Positions 1 to 9,307 are shown, counted from the stretch's first letter. The stretch is DNA of 21,508 nt from DASZMJ01 sp035551935 (GCA_035551935.1 DASZMJ010000020.1:1-21508); one strand, 5' to 3'. Numbers and translations: made by a program. The notes: generated by a model not told the origin, from the letters alone.

Positions 1-320
1 AGGACCTGCTGCTCGAAGAAGCCCATGATCCGCATCTTCATCGAGTAGGCGTTCTGGCGCGGGCCGGGGTTGCCGGCCGGGCCGGTGCCCTGGTTGCCGC
101 TGGGGTCGTCGTCGCGCGAGCCCGAGGGGGGGATGGTGTCGTACGCGCTGATGTAGTTGTGCACCGCCAAGCCGAGCTGCTTGAGGTTGTTGGTGCACTG
201 GGCCTTGCGGGCGGCCTCGCGGGCCATCTGCACCGCCGGCAGCAGCAGGGCGATCAAGACGCCGATGATCGCGATGACCACCAGCAGCTCGATCAGGGTG
301 AAGCCCCGACGCTTGGACAT
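1..320 (-). CDS. DUF1559-type pseudopilin-like protein, 3' end outside window
   Basis: The visible N-terminus begins MSKRRGFTLIELLVVIAIIG. This is a prepilin cleavage/methylation motif (G|FTLIE) followed by a hydrophobic helix, then LLPAVQMAREAARKAQCTNN and LKQLGLAVHNY, the hallmark start of planctomycete DUF1559 proteins. These are thought to be exported, pilin-like or surface proteins made in many paralogues; their exact function is unknown. About 106 residues are visible and the C-terminal part lies beyond the window start. A good Shine-Dalgarno (TGGAGGT) lies about 10 nt upstream of the ATG, which fixes the start. The next gene on the same strand, upstream, is a small lipoprotein, a common pairing in this phylum. 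Confidence 0.9.
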   Translation of the reverse strand, partial: MSKRRGFTLIELLVVIAIIGVLIALLLPAVQMAREAARKAQCTNNLKQLGLAVHNYISAYDTIPPSGSRDDDPSGNQGTGPAGNPGPRQNAYSMKMRIMGFFEQQV

Positions 321-447
321 GGAACTGGACCTCCAGGAACGAGGGACGGAAGAGGAAAACCTCCTCAACACGAACGCACACGACCTTCGTGTACGTGAGG
401 GGCGAATGGAGATGGGGACGAGAAGGGATCGAAAGCGAAACGGTGGA

Positions 448-488
448 CATCCTCGCGCGGGCGGCCTGTCTCCGCCCGCGCGAGGATG
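448..488 (-). terminator. Strong hairpin downstream of the lipoprotein gene
   Basis: A perfect 17-bp stem (448-464 with 472-488) has a 7-nt loop, 18 nt past the lipoprotein stop and in front of the DUF1559 gene. On the minus strand the stem is followed only by a weakly T-rich stretch, so it may be an attenuator or mRNA-stabilising stem rather than a classical intrinsic terminator. Confidence 0.6.
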
Positions 489-505
489 ACCACCGGGCCG
501 CAGGC

Positions 506-757
506 TTATTTGCGGCCACCGCCGCCGCCGCCACCGGCGGCCTTGTTGTAGCCGCCGGCCGTGCCGCTGGGCTGGCTGTTGTACTGCTTGTATTGGTCCT
601 CCGGCGTCGTCGGGGCGTTCTCCTGGACCTTGGCCCTCTGGCCGCCCGAGTTGGTGTCCTTGATGGTGTCGGAGTCGTTGTTGTCGGCGCAGCCGGGCAG
701 GCCCGAGAGGCCCAGCCCGAGCAGGCCCATGGCCAGCAGGCGGAGGGTGACCTTCAT
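506..757 (-). CDS. Small glycine-rich lipoprotein
   Basis: An 83-residue protein. The N-terminus MKVTLRLLAMGLLGLGLSG followed by LPGC is a lipoprotein signal peptide, with the lipobox cysteine near residue 23, so the mature protein is expected to be membrane-anchored. The mature part is hydrophilic (DNNDSDTIKDTNSGG...) and ends in a run of glycines (AAGGGGGGGRK). Small lipoproteins of this kind often sit next to DUF1559 pseudopilin genes in planctomycetes; the function is unknown. The start was chosen at the ATG preceded by GAGGAGA, not an in-frame ATG 40 codons further upstream, because only the shorter form begins with a signal peptide. Confidence 0.8.
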   Translation of the reverse strand: MKVTLRLLAMGLLGLGLSGLPGCADNNDSDTIKDTNSGGQRAKVQENAPTTPEDQYKQYNSQPSGTAGGYNKAAGGGGGGGRK

Positions 758-1222
758 GGGGGATCTCTCCTCAGTCTCGTGTCGAAGATGGAACGAAGGA
801 GTTCGGGCGACCACCGCCCGCAGGACTCGGGGCGGCCTCGGGCCCTGGGCCGCGATCGCACCCCGTTTTGACGACACGCTCCTCGTCTCGAAGGGTCCTT
901 CGAGCCGTCGTCGGGCCGGACGGATGGATAATGACGCTCATCAGATCAGATGGATCGCGAACCTTCGAGACGAGCCGCCGGAATAACCTCAGGGCCTCCG
1001 CGCCTCGCACGCGCGGCGGCGATCAAACCGGACGATCGGCGACACGACGGAGTGGGTGAACCCCTCGGACGTCCGGGACGGCTCGCACTCTTGGACCCTT
1101 GTCGAAGAGAAGCACCCCCGATCATCGGCCGCGCCTCCCCCCTTGTCAACAAGATTCCGTCCCTGCCGAGTTTTTTTTGTAACGATTGCATGAGGCCCTC
1201 GGCGGCGGGGGGTCGGTCGGCC
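758..1222. other. Intergenic region with nested inverted repeats
   Basis: I see no convincing gene in these 465 bp. It holds an 18-bp palindrome, CTCGAAGG-GT-CCTTCGAG (887-904), and a 13-bp inverted repeat, CTCGTCTCGAAGG (882-894) with CCTTCGAGACGAG (962-974). These arms compete with each other, so two alternative structures are possible. They lie upstream of the lipoprotein gene and may be regulatory. A run of eight T at 1171-1178 has no hairpin before it. Confidence 0.5.
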
Positions 1223-4200
1223 TCACCAGCCGATGCCCAAGTCCTTGAGACGACGTCGGATCGAGCCGAGTCCGAGGACAAATGCGGCGTGGTCCTCGCC
1301 GCCGCTTGCGAGCCAGAGCCCGTCGCGACTGAAGGCCAACGCCCGCGCCGGTTGGGCATGTTTGGAGAAGGTCAGCAGCAATTCGCCCGTCTCGGCTCCC
1401 CAGAGCCGCACGTCGCGGCCGGCCGATGCCAGCATTTCCGGCGCGGCGGGGTTGAAGGCCAGCGCCTGGACCGCCTCCTGGCCGGCGTCCCACGACCGCA
1501 GCGCCCGGCCGTCGCCGTCGAGCAGCTGGACGCGCCCGGCCATGCCGGCGACAGCGATGACCTCGCCGTCGGGCCGGAACGCCACGCCCCGCAACTCGCC
1601 GTCCTTCAAGTCCAGCGACCGCACAATCCGGCCATCGGCCGGACTCCGGAGCTTGAGCGTCCCGTCCTCGCCGACCGCGGCGCATTGCCTGCCGTCGGGC
1701 CGGAAGGCGACGGCCGTCACGCCCCCCGCGTGCCCCGGCCCCATGCCTCCCTCGCCGTCCTTACCAGGCCAGCTCCGCGCGACCGGTGAGCCGACCCTCG
1801 GCCGCGGTGATCGCCAGTCGCCACATCCCGAGGTGGCCGCCCGCGTCGCCGACGAGGAGGGCCTTCCCGTCAGGCGCGAAGGCGACGGCCGTGAGCGGGT
1901 CGCGGAAATCCTCGAGCAACAAGACCGTACGGCCCGTCGCGGCCTCGCGGAGGCAGGCCGTCGTGTCGGCGCCGGCGGAGGCGACCAGGGCGCCGTCGGG
2001 GCTGACGGCCAACGCCGCGACCGCCCCGTCGTGCCCGGGGAACTCGAGCGCGGCGACGACCTCGCCGGCGTCGAGGTCGGCGATCCGCCATTGCCCGCGC
2101 ACGTCGAAGGCGACGTGCCTGCCGTCGGGCCCGACGATCACCTCGGTGACGCGGCTCGGCGCCATCGCGTCGGCGGGCGATCGCAGGCCGAACCGGGTCG
2201 GGATCGTCTTGAGCAGGGCCCCGGATTCCGCGTCCCAGACCTTCAGAGATGACTCCTTCGCGTCGACCATGACGAGGCGGCGGCCGTCGGGGCTGAACCC
2301 CGGCGCGGCGTGGACCTCGCGCACCCCCTTGAGGGCCTTGCGGGGCCGCATCGTGGCCAGGTCGAGCAGGAACATCGCCGTCGTCCCGTCCTCGTCGGCC
2401 GCCCGGAAGGCGAGCCGACGGCGGTGGGCATCGACGGCCACCTCCTCGTCGTCGCGGAGGGTCCGCGCGACGCGGCCGGTCGCGATCGGCCCGGCCTCGC
2501 GGCGGGTCAGGCTCATCACGTCCGCAAAGCGACGACCGTAGCACGTGTGGATGAAGTTCGAGCCGCCGGCGTCGAAGGCGAAGTTGGTCCGATGATTCTG
2601 TTCGGGAGATTCGGCGGCCCACGAGCCGGCGCCGAGGGGGTCGAACCGTCGGACGGCCCTGTCCTGGCCGCCGAGGACGACGGCGCCGCCGGTCGGGTCG
2701 AGGCCCAGGGCGAGCATGGCGCCATCGACCCGGTGCGTGACGGTCTCGATCTCCGGGCGCGTGAAGTCCCAGCCCGCGAGGACGCGACGCGAGGAGTTCG
2801 CCGCGTTCTGCCGGGCCTCGCACACGATCGGCGTGCCTCGGGGGCCGAAGCCGACCCACCCGGGCGTCCAGCGTTCGCGGAAGCCGGGAATGGCGATGGG
2901 GCCGCCAACCTTCGCCTCCGGGTGCGGGGCCGAGGCCAGCTCGACGCAGTCGGGCAGGCTGAGCACGAGGAGCCGCTCGTGCGTCGCCAGGGCGAGCGTC
3001 CGGCTGTCGGGGAAGGCGATCGGGTACGGTTGCCGGTCGAAGTTCGTGACGTCGAGGCCGGTGCCCCGCCGGCCCGCGACCCGGCCGGTCGCCGCGTCGA
3101 GCACGACGAGCCGCCCCTCGGGCGTCCCCCTCGGCTGCCAGGTCAGGAGGTGCGCCGCGAGCCAACGCCCATCGGGGCCGAGCCGGAGCCGCCGGGCGGC
3201 GACGAACGGCGACGGGGCCCCGTCGCTCCGGGCCTCCTCGGGGTACGGAATGCTCCGGACCGGGGCGCCGGTGGCGATCGAGCGGAACTCGATCGACTCC
3301 CCGGCCACGCCGAAGACCTGCTCCCCGCCGGCCGCGAAACCCTGCGGCGCGAAGCCGTCGCCCCAGCGCCGCACGACCCGGCCGTCGGCCACGTCGCAGA
3401 CGACCGCCGGGGCCGACGCCGCGGCCGGCGCGTACGGCCGACCGATCAGCACGCGGCGGCGGTCGGCGTCGAAGATCATCTGGGCGGAGTCGATCGACTC
3501 GGCGGCCATGTGGGTCGCATTCAGCCGCTTGCCGACGCGGGTCTCCCACGCCTCGATCCGGAACGTGACGGGGCCGGCGTCGCGGGCCCGGGCGGCGAAG
3601 CCGACGAGCAGCCGATCGGCCGTCCCGTCGAAGGCGAGGGCGAGGGCGATCGAGCCGGCATAATCCCCGGCGCCGACCCGGAAGTTGCGCGCCACCGCGC
3701 CGTTCTCGGCGTCGATGACCCGGACCTCCTGTCCCTGCCGGCGATCGGGCGTCCGGCCCGCCTGGCTGGTCGCCAGCCAGCGGCCGTCGGGGCTGAACTC
3801 GGCGGCGACGTCGAGCGCGGTCGCCCACGGGGAGAGGCCCTCCGACCGGAAGATCGGCTGGAAGACGAGGTCCGAGAGCCAGCGGACCGCCTCGCCGCGG
3901 AGCGCCGGCACGGCCCGCCGCCAGGACGCTTCGGCGCGGTCCCGCTCGTCGGCCGCGCGGGCCAGGTGCCGAGCCTCGCGGTGGAGCCGGGCGGCGCCCT
4001 CGAGGAGGCCGAGGGCCGCCCGCCGGCGACCGGGCGTGGCGCCGGAGTGCAGGGCGACCGCCTGGCTGTACCGGACCTCGGCGAGGTTGTCGAAGGCGTC
4101 GAGCGCCTTCGAGCGGGCGAGCGCCTCGGCCCGCTCGGAGGCGTGCCTGGCCGCCTCGGCCAGCTTCGTCTCGCCCTCGGCGTACGCCCGCAGCCTCCCC

Positions 4201-5346
4201 TCCCGGACCGCGATCAGCGGCCCGCCAACGGCGAGGACGAGCACCAGCAAGGCCACGACCGCCCCCAACGCCGCGACCACCGGCCGACGCCGGCACCAAC
4301 TCCAGGCCCGCGTCGGGGCGCCCAGCGGCCGGGCCCGGATCGGCTCGCCGTCCAGATACCGACCCAGTTCGTCGGCCAGCGCCCGCGCCGTCGGATAGCG
4401 GCGGGCGGGGTCTTTCTCCAGGCACTTCAGGCAGATCGTCTCCAGGTCGCGGTCGACTCGCGGATTCAGGAGCCGCGGCGCGGCGGGCTCGGCGTCGAGG
4501 ACTTGTATCAACGTATCGAGCGGCGTCTCGGCGCGGGACGGCGGCCGGCCGGTTAGCAATTCATACAGGATGGCGCCCAGCGAGTAGACGTCGCTCGGCG
4601 GGCCCATCGCGGCACGGCGACCGGAGGCCTGCTCCGGCGGCATGTAGCCGGGCGTGCCCAGGACGGCGCCGCTGGCCGTCAGGTCCGAGCCCCCCTCGAT
4701 CCGCTTGGCCAGGCCGAAGTCGGTGACGCGGGGGCGGTCGTCGGCGTCGATCAGGACGTTCGAGGGCTTTGAGGTCGCGGTGCAGGATGCCCTCCGCGTG
4801 TACCGGGCCGCGCGCTCGTTGGCGAGCGGGTGGTCGCGGACGAGGTCGGCGAGGCTACGCCCTTCGACGAAGTCCATCGAGGAGAACGGCTGGCCGTCGT
4901 GCTCGCCGACCTCGTGAATCGCGACGATGTTCGGGTGTTGGAGGCCCGCCGCCGCCTCGGCCTCGGCGAGGAAGCGGGCCCGCTCCCCCTCCGAGGCGAG
5001 CTTCCCGGATAGCATCATCTTGACGGCCACCGGCCGGTTCAGGCCGACCTGGCGGGCGCGGTAGACGACCCCCATGCCGCCCCGGGCCAGCTCGCCCACG
5101 ACCTCATTAAGCCCCGAACCGCCAGCCCGCTTCCGATGCCGGTGCCTCGCCGCCGCCCGTCGGCGCCGTCGAGCCCGCTCCCTGGATCATCGTCGCCGCC
5201 TCGTGGTCGATCGTCTGGTCGTCTTCCGGCAGCGTCTCGGCCGCCGGCCGCCGCTCCGCCGTCGGCGGCATCGTCGGCCGCTCGTGGACCTCGTTCGCTT
5301 CGCCACCGTCCGGCGCCGGGACCCATCGCTGATCGTCGGCGGCCAT
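1223..5346 (-). pseudogene. Frameshifted Ser/Thr protein kinase with WD40 repeats
   Basis: Read as one gene this would encode about 1,370 residues: an N-terminal acidic leader (from MAADDQRW), a Hanks-type kinase domain, a transmembrane helix (AALGAVVALLVLVLAVGG), a coiled linker, and a long WD40 propeller ending in IRRRLKDLGIGW, a typical family terminus. Three places break it. (1) At about 5107 the leader frame stops after WRFGA, while the next frame continues NEVVGELARGGMGVVY, the glycine loop. (2) At about 4768-4804 the catalytic loop VHAEGILHRDLK is encoded in another frame, so the long frame reads SCTATSKPSN. (3) At about 1761 the frame stops after AELAW, while WPGKDGEGG and the last WD40 blades (AVAFRPDG, SAGRDVRLW) follow in another frame. 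The longest open part is 1761-5099. Either this is a decaying gene or the assembly has indels here; multiple independent lesions favour decay. Confidence 0.8.
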
Positions 5347-5419
5347 CAGCAAGCGCTCCGCATACAATCGATGTCTGCTTCCACGTTATTCCAGCGACCG
5401 ATCCATCGCCACAACTTTT

Positions 5420-5436
5420 CCCACGTTCGACGTGGG
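5420..5436. promoter_or_regulatory. Palindrome in the divergent kinase/RlmN promoter region
   Basis: CCCACGT-TCG-ACGTGGG is a perfect 7-bp inverted repeat in the 123-bp gap between the divergent kinase pseudogene and the RlmN-type gene. It could be an operator. A TACGCT hexamer preceded by TGC (5455-5460) is a possible extended -10 box for the plus-strand gene. No clear -35 was seen. Confidence 0.3.
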
Positions 5437-5469
5437 CCCCGGGCGCTGGTTCTGCTACGCTCGGCGGTC

Positions 5470-6585
5470 ATGATCGACGTGCGTGATGACCCATCGATGA
5501 CGGTCGACCTGATCCTCGACCCGCGCGACCTCGCGCCCGCCGAACTCGTCGCGCGGGCCGCGGCGGTCGGGCTCGGGGGCGAGGGCTTGAGGCGCTGGGT
5601 GTCGGAGGTGGTCGGCCGCGGGCGGCACGACCCGGCGGGATGGATCAGGACGGGCATCCTCCCCAAGCGGGTCGCGACCCGGCTGGCCCCCCTGCCCCGC
5701 CTGCGGCTCGACGCCTTGCAGACCTCGGCCGTCGACGGCTTCCAGAAGCTCCGGTTCCGGACGGCCGACGACCTGGCGGTCGAGACGGTCCTCATCCCCC
5801 TGCACAAGCAGGGCGCGACGAGCGTCTGCCTGTCGTCGCAGGTCGGCTGCGCGATGGCCTGCGCCTTCTGCGCCACGGCGCGGATGCCGTCGCGGCGCAA
5901 CCTGGCGACCTGGGAGATCGTCGACCAGTTCCTCCAGGCCCGCGACCTCGCCCGATCGCAAGGGCGCCACGTCACCGGGGCCGTCTTCATGGGCATGGGT
6001 GAGCCCTTCTTGCCCGGCGTCAAGTCCCATGTCTTGCGGGCGGCCGCCCTGCTCTGCTGCCCCTTTGGCGCACAGGTCGCGTCCAAGGCCATCACGATCA
6101 GCACCGTGGGGATCGTCCCCTCGATCCACGAATACATCGACGAGGGCCACAAGTATCGGCTCTCGATCAGCCTCGGCGCCGCGACCGACGCCCGCCGCGC
6201 CCGGCTCGTCCCGCAGGCGGCGCGGTGGCCGGTCGCCGAGCTGATGGCGGCGGCCCGGCGCTATGCCCTGGACCGCGCGACGCGGGTCAACCTCTCTTAT
6301 GTCTGCATCGACGGCGAGAACGTCTCCGAGGACGACGCCCGGGCGCTCGGGGACCTCATCGGTGACACGCCCGTGAGGCTGGACCTGATCGAGGTGACCG
6401 ACCCGACCGGCCGCTACCGTCCCCCGTCGCCGGAGCGGCTCGGAGCCTTCCGCGACGCCCTGACGCGGTACGTCGGCCAGCCAGTGGTGCGCCGCTACTC
6501 CGGCGGAGCCGACATCCAGGCCGCGTGCGGGACGCTGGCGGGTGTCCAGTCCTACCGAATGGCGTCGATCGCTCCCCCTTCGTAG
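5470..6585 (+). CDS. rlmN: RlmN/Cfr-family radical SAM rRNA methyltransferase
   Basis: A 371-residue protein of the family that methylates C2 of adenosine 2503 in 23S rRNA (and A37 of some tRNAs) with two SAM molecules and a [4Fe-4S] cluster in the cytoplasm. The radical SAM motif CxxxCxxC is C127, C131 and C134 (CAMACAFC). MGMGEPF is the GEP motif, ISTVGIVPSI matches the family, and C353 in DIQAACGTLAG is the conserved C-terminal cysteine that forms the methyl-bearing adduct. The N-terminal domain is weakly conserved compared with E. coli RlmN, so this may be a divergent paralogue. Start at ATG 5470; an in-frame ATG at 5497 is also possible. It stands alone, divergent from the kinase pseudogene. 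RlmN is preferred to Cfr (C8 methylation) by length and context, but sequence reading alone cannot settle this. Confidence 0.85.
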   Translation: MIDVRDDPSMTVDLILDPRDLAPAELVARAAAVGLGGEGLRRWVSEVVGRGRHDPAGWIRTGILPKRVATRLAPLPRLRLDALQTSAVDGFQKLRFRTADDLAVETVLIPLHKQGATSVCLSSQVGCAMACAFCATARMPSRRNLATWEIVDQFLQARDLARSQGRHVTGAVFMGMGEPFLPGVKSHVLRAAALLCCPFGAQVASKAITISTVGIVPSIHEYIDEGHKYRLSISLGAATDARRARLVPQAARWPVAELMAAARRYALDRATRVNLSYVCIDGENVSEDDARALGDLIGDTPVRLDLIEVTDPTGRYRPPSPERLGAFRDALTRYVGQPVVRRYSGGADIQAACGTLAGVQSYRMASIAPPS

Positions 6586-6748
6586 GGTGGGGGCATGTTT
6601 CGGGGACCTGGGCGGCGAACGGCATGAGCCAGCCCTGGCGGCCGGCGCGCTTGTCCCGACTGGGCACGGGCGGGTCCCGGAAGTCCGCGCGGCCTGAGGG
6701 CCGTCTTCGGTGGCGCGGCGGGAATCCGAAACTTTTCCCCGAGACCCC

Positions 6749-6777
6749 TTGTATTCTTCTACGACGTGTAGTAGAAC
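6749..6777 (+). promoter_or_regulatory. Predicted promoter of the blaI-blaR1-like pair
   Basis: TTGTAT (6749-6754), a 17-bp spacer and TAGAAC (6772-6777) make a reasonable sigma-70-like promoter about 90 bp before the BlaI-type gene. The stretch is conspicuously AT-rich for this genome, and both operator-like palindromes overlap or abut it. Confidence 0.5.
6760..6770. promoter_or_regulatory. BlaI-type operator, box 1
   Basis: TACGACGTGTA is an imperfect palindrome of the TACAnnnTGTA form recognised by BlaI/MecI repressors. It lies between the predicted -35 and -10 hexamers, so binding would block RNA polymerase. Confidence 0.6.
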
Positions 6778-6781
6778 CTTT

Positions 6782-6792
6782 TACAACGTGTA
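6782..6792. promoter_or_regulatory. BlaI-type operator, box 2
   Basis: TACAACGTGTA has perfect TACA/TGTA half-sites and starts 22 bp (two helical turns) after box 1. Paired boxes just upstream of blaI are the usual arrangement for autoregulation by a dimeric BlaI repressor. Confidence 0.6.
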
Positions 6793-6868
6793 GAAGACCA
6801 CCGCGGCCAAGCCGGGAAGCGATCCCGTCTCTGCCCGGTGCCTGGGCCGGTTCGGGGGCGATCGGGCG

Positions 6869-7270
6869 ATGGCGAACAAGGCGGGTTTGACGGAGGCGGA
6901 GGTGGAGGTGCTGAAGGTCCTCTGGGACCTCGGCCCGTCGCCGATCCGGGCGATCAACCGGGAGCTGGAGGCCCGCGGCCGGCGCTGGGCGTACACGACG
7001 GTCTCGACGCTGCTGCTCCGCCTGGCGACGAAGGGCTGCGTCGCGAGCGACGCCGCAGGAGTCCCGCACATCTACCGCGCCGCGGTCACGCGCGACGAAC
7101 TGCTGGGGCGACGGCTCCGCGAGGCGGCCGACGAGCTCTGCGACGGCGACGCGGTCCCGCTGGTCCTGGCCCTGGTGCAGCGGCATCGCTTCTCGCCCGA
7201 GCAGTTGGCCCGATTCCGGCGGCTGCTCGACGAGGCGAAGGGGGACGTCAGCGGGTCGCCCGGCGAGTGA
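6869..7270 (+). CDS. BlaI/MecI/CopY-family transcriptional repressor
   Basis: A 133-residue winged-helix repressor. The start LTEAEVEVLKVLWDLGPSPI and the recognition-helix region WAYTTVSTLLLRLATKGCV match the BlaI/MecI family, as does the C-terminal helical dimerisation part (LALVQRHRFSPEQLARFRRLL). Such proteins bind as dimers to TACAnnnTGTA operators and are inactivated by the partner M56 protease. The partner gene follows 40 nt downstream, and two matching palindromes lie upstream, so autoregulation of the pair is likely. In planctomycetes these pairs are abundant and are not necessarily linked to beta-lactam resistance; no beta-lactamase is present in the window. Confidence 0.9.
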   Translation: MANKAGLTEAEVEVLKVLWDLGPSPIRAINRELEARGRRWAYTTVSTLLLRLATKGCVASDAAGVPHIYRAAVTRDELLGRRLREAADELCDGDAVPLVLALVQRHRFSPEQLARFRRLLDEAKGDVSGSPGE

Positions 7271-7310
7271 CTGGCCGTGGCCGGGCGGGTTGCTAGCCGA
7301 GGGGACACCG

Positions 7311-9290
7311 ATGCCGGATCTCACGACGACAGCGGATGGCGTGTTGCGCTGGCTCGCGGAGGCGACGCTCGCGGCGGCGGCCCTGGCGGCCTTGGCCGCG
7401 CTGGTCGCGGCCGTCGGCAGGTCCCGGCTCAGCCCGGCGGCGCGGCATGTCCTGTGGCTGGTGGTGCTGGTCAAGCTGATGACCCCGCCGTTGGTGCACT
7501 GGCCCTGGAGCCGCCCCTGGTCGGTGGCGCCGGCGGCCGTCGAGGTCAACGCCGAAACACGGGCGATCGAGGCCCCGCCTGCGGTCGAAGGGCCCCGCCC
7601 TGTCGCGCGGATTGTGCCTGAAGTCGGCGCGGCCGTCGAACTCGAGCCGGCAACGCTCGTGGTCTCGGGCCCGGACCCGGCCGCGCATCGCATCGCGGTG
7701 TCCCCCGCGGCCCCGAGGCCCACGATCGCCGAGGATCTCGAGGCGCCCGTGGAACCGGCCGGGAAACCCGATCGGGCGCGACCGGTCGTCGCGCGATCGG
7801 CCCGGGAGAACCTCGCCGGGGTCGCCGGACGCGGTGCGGTCGCTGCGTGGCTGTTCGGGTCGGTCGTGCTGACCGTCTGCCGGGCTCGGCGGATCGTCCA
7901 GTTCCGCCGCCGCCTTCGCGGCGCGACGACGGCCCCGTCCTGGCTCGTCGACGAGGCCGGTCGGATCGGCGATCGGCTGCGAGTCCGGTTGCCGACGATC
8001 CTCGTCGCGCCGAGCTTGGCCACCCCCTTGCTCTGGTGCCTCGGCCGGCCCGTCCTGCTGGTGCCCCGGTCGTTACTCGCGACCCTCGAGCCGGCGCGAT
8101 GGCGCGGCATCCTGGCGCACGAGCTGGCCCACCTCCGACGGGGCGACCCCTGGGTCAGCCGGCTGGAGCTCGTGGCCGGGCTGTGCTGGTGGTGGAATCC
8201 GATCTACTGGCTGGCCCGGCGCCGGATCGACGCCGAGGCCGAGCTGGCCTGCGACGCCTGGGCCCTCTGGGCCCTGCCGGAGGACCGCCTCACCTACGCG
8301 GAGTCGCTCCTTCGGATCTGCTCGTCCCTGTCCTTGCCCGAGTCGCCGGCGCCCGCGTTGGGCGTCGTCGGGTCGGGGCGGTCCTTCGAGAGGAGATTGA
8401 CGATGATCCTGCGCGACCGGGTTTCCTGCCGCCTCTCCGCCCCGGCCCTGCTGGCCGCGGTGCTCCTGGCCCTGTTGGCCCTGCCGTCGTGGACCGTCGC
8501 CGAGTCGGCCGCGGCAAAGCCGGCCCCGGGCCCGACGCCAGCCCCGTCCGCCGCCGCAGCCCCCGCCCCGTCCGCCACCGATGAACCCAAGCAGGACGAC
8601 GAGGACGACGACAAGGCCACCAAGGACGACGACGAGGACGACGACGAGGACAAGGCCACCAAGGACGATGACGACGAGGATGACGACGCAGACGACGAGG
8701 ACGACGACGAGGCCAAGGCGAAGGCCAAGGCCAAGGCGAAAGCCAAGGCCAAGGCGAAAGCCGCGAAGAAGGGCTCGAGCAAGAAGGGCGACGACGAGGA
8801 TGACGACGCCGAGAAGCGCGTGAGGGAGGCCCTCGGCCCCGACTTCGAGAAGAAGATGGAGGCGATGGGCGAGAAGATCGCGAAGGAGATGGAGTCGAAG
8901 TTCGGGCCGGGCTCCGAGTTCGCCAAGAAGATGGAGGCGATGGGCAAGGAGATGGAGAAGAAGTTCGGCCCCGGTTCCGAGTTCGCCGAGGAGATGAAGA
9001 AGCTCAAGGAGAAGGCCGGGGCCGAAGTGGCGGCCGAGCGTCAGGGGGAACGGGCGTCGCAGCTTGAGGCGCGGGCCAAGGAGCGGGAGGCAAAGGCTGA
9101 AGCGCAGGCCAAGGAGCGGGAGGCAAAGGCCAAGGCGCGGGAGGCACAGGCCGAGGCGCGGGCGAAGGCCCGGACCAAGGCCACGACCGGGCCGCGGGCC
9201 CGCAGGATCGAGGCGCTGGAGGCCCAGATCAAGGAGTTGACCAAGGAATTGAAGCGGCTCAAGGCCGAGGGGGCCGGCGACGACGAGTGA
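7311..9290 (+). CDS. BlaR1-like M56 membrane metallopeptidase with acidic and coiled-coil tail
   Basis: A 659-residue protein. Hydrophobic segments lie near residues 20-36 (LAAAALAALAALVAAV), 47-62 (HVLWLVVLVKLM), 175-195 (AAWLFGSVVLTVC) and 379-395 (LLAAVLLALLALPSW). The zinc protease motif HELAH (H270, E271, H274) is present, with the downstream glutamate probably in AEAELACDAWAL. M56 proteins sense an envelope signal and trigger cleavage of the partner BlaI. The usual penicillin-binding sensor domain is absent. Instead, after the last helix come a Pro/Ala linker, a tail of Asp/Glu runs (from about residue 424), an alternating Ala-Lys stretch, repeats containing KKMEAMG and FGPGSEFA, and a charged helix rich in AKEREAKA. 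The start at ATG 7311 follows GAGGGG. An in-frame TTG at 7290 is less likely. Confidence 0.85.
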   Translation: MPDLTTTADGVLRWLAEATLAAAALAALAALVAAVGRSRLSPAARHVLWLVVLVKLMTPPLVHWPWSRPWSVAPAAVEVNAETRAIEAPPAVEGPRPVARIVPEVGAAVELEPATLVVSGPDPAAHRIAVSPAAPRPTIAEDLEAPVEPAGKPDRARPVVARSARENLAGVAGRGAVAAWLFGSVVLTVCRARRIVQFRRRLRGATTAPSWLVDEAGRIGDRLRVRLPTILVAPSLATPLLWCLGRPVLLVPRSLLATLEPARWRGILAHELAHLRRGDPWVSRLELVAGLCWWWNPIYWLARRRIDAEAELACDAWALWALPEDRLTYAESLLRICSSLSLPESPAPALGVVGSGRSFERRLTMILRDRVSCRLSAPALLAAVLLALLALPSWTVAESAAAKPAPGPTPAPSAAAAPAPSATDEPKQDDEDDDKATKDDDEDDDEDKATKDDDDEDDDADDEDDDEAKAKAKAKAKAKAKAKAAKKGSSKKGDDEDDDAEKRVREALGPDFEKKMEAMGEKIAKEMESKFGPGSEFAKKMEAMGKEMEKKFGPGSEFAEEMKKLKEKAGAEVAAERQGERASQLEARAKEREAKAEAQAKEREAKAKAREAQAEARAKARTKATTGPRARRIEALEAQIKELTKELKRLKAEGAGDDE

Positions 9291-9307
9291 CGATCGTCAC
9301 TCGCCGC

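Noticed and set aside
1171..1178. Run of eight T as an intrinsic terminator
   Set aside because: No stem precedes it on the plus strand and no plus-strand gene ends there.
2310..4556. A 748-codon plus-strand open frame
   Set aside because: Antisense shadow of the kinase/WD40 gene in very GC-rich DNA; the composition is Arg/Pro/Gly-rich and shows no family motif.
5099..5099. GTG at 5099 as a true start of the kinase gene
   Set aside because: It would start in the middle of the glycine loop region and drop the leader encoded just upstream in the other frame, so a frameshift explains the data better.
7290..7310. TTG start for the BlaR1-like gene
   Set aside because: The ATG at 7311 has a better-placed Shine-Dalgarno and is the usual start of the family.
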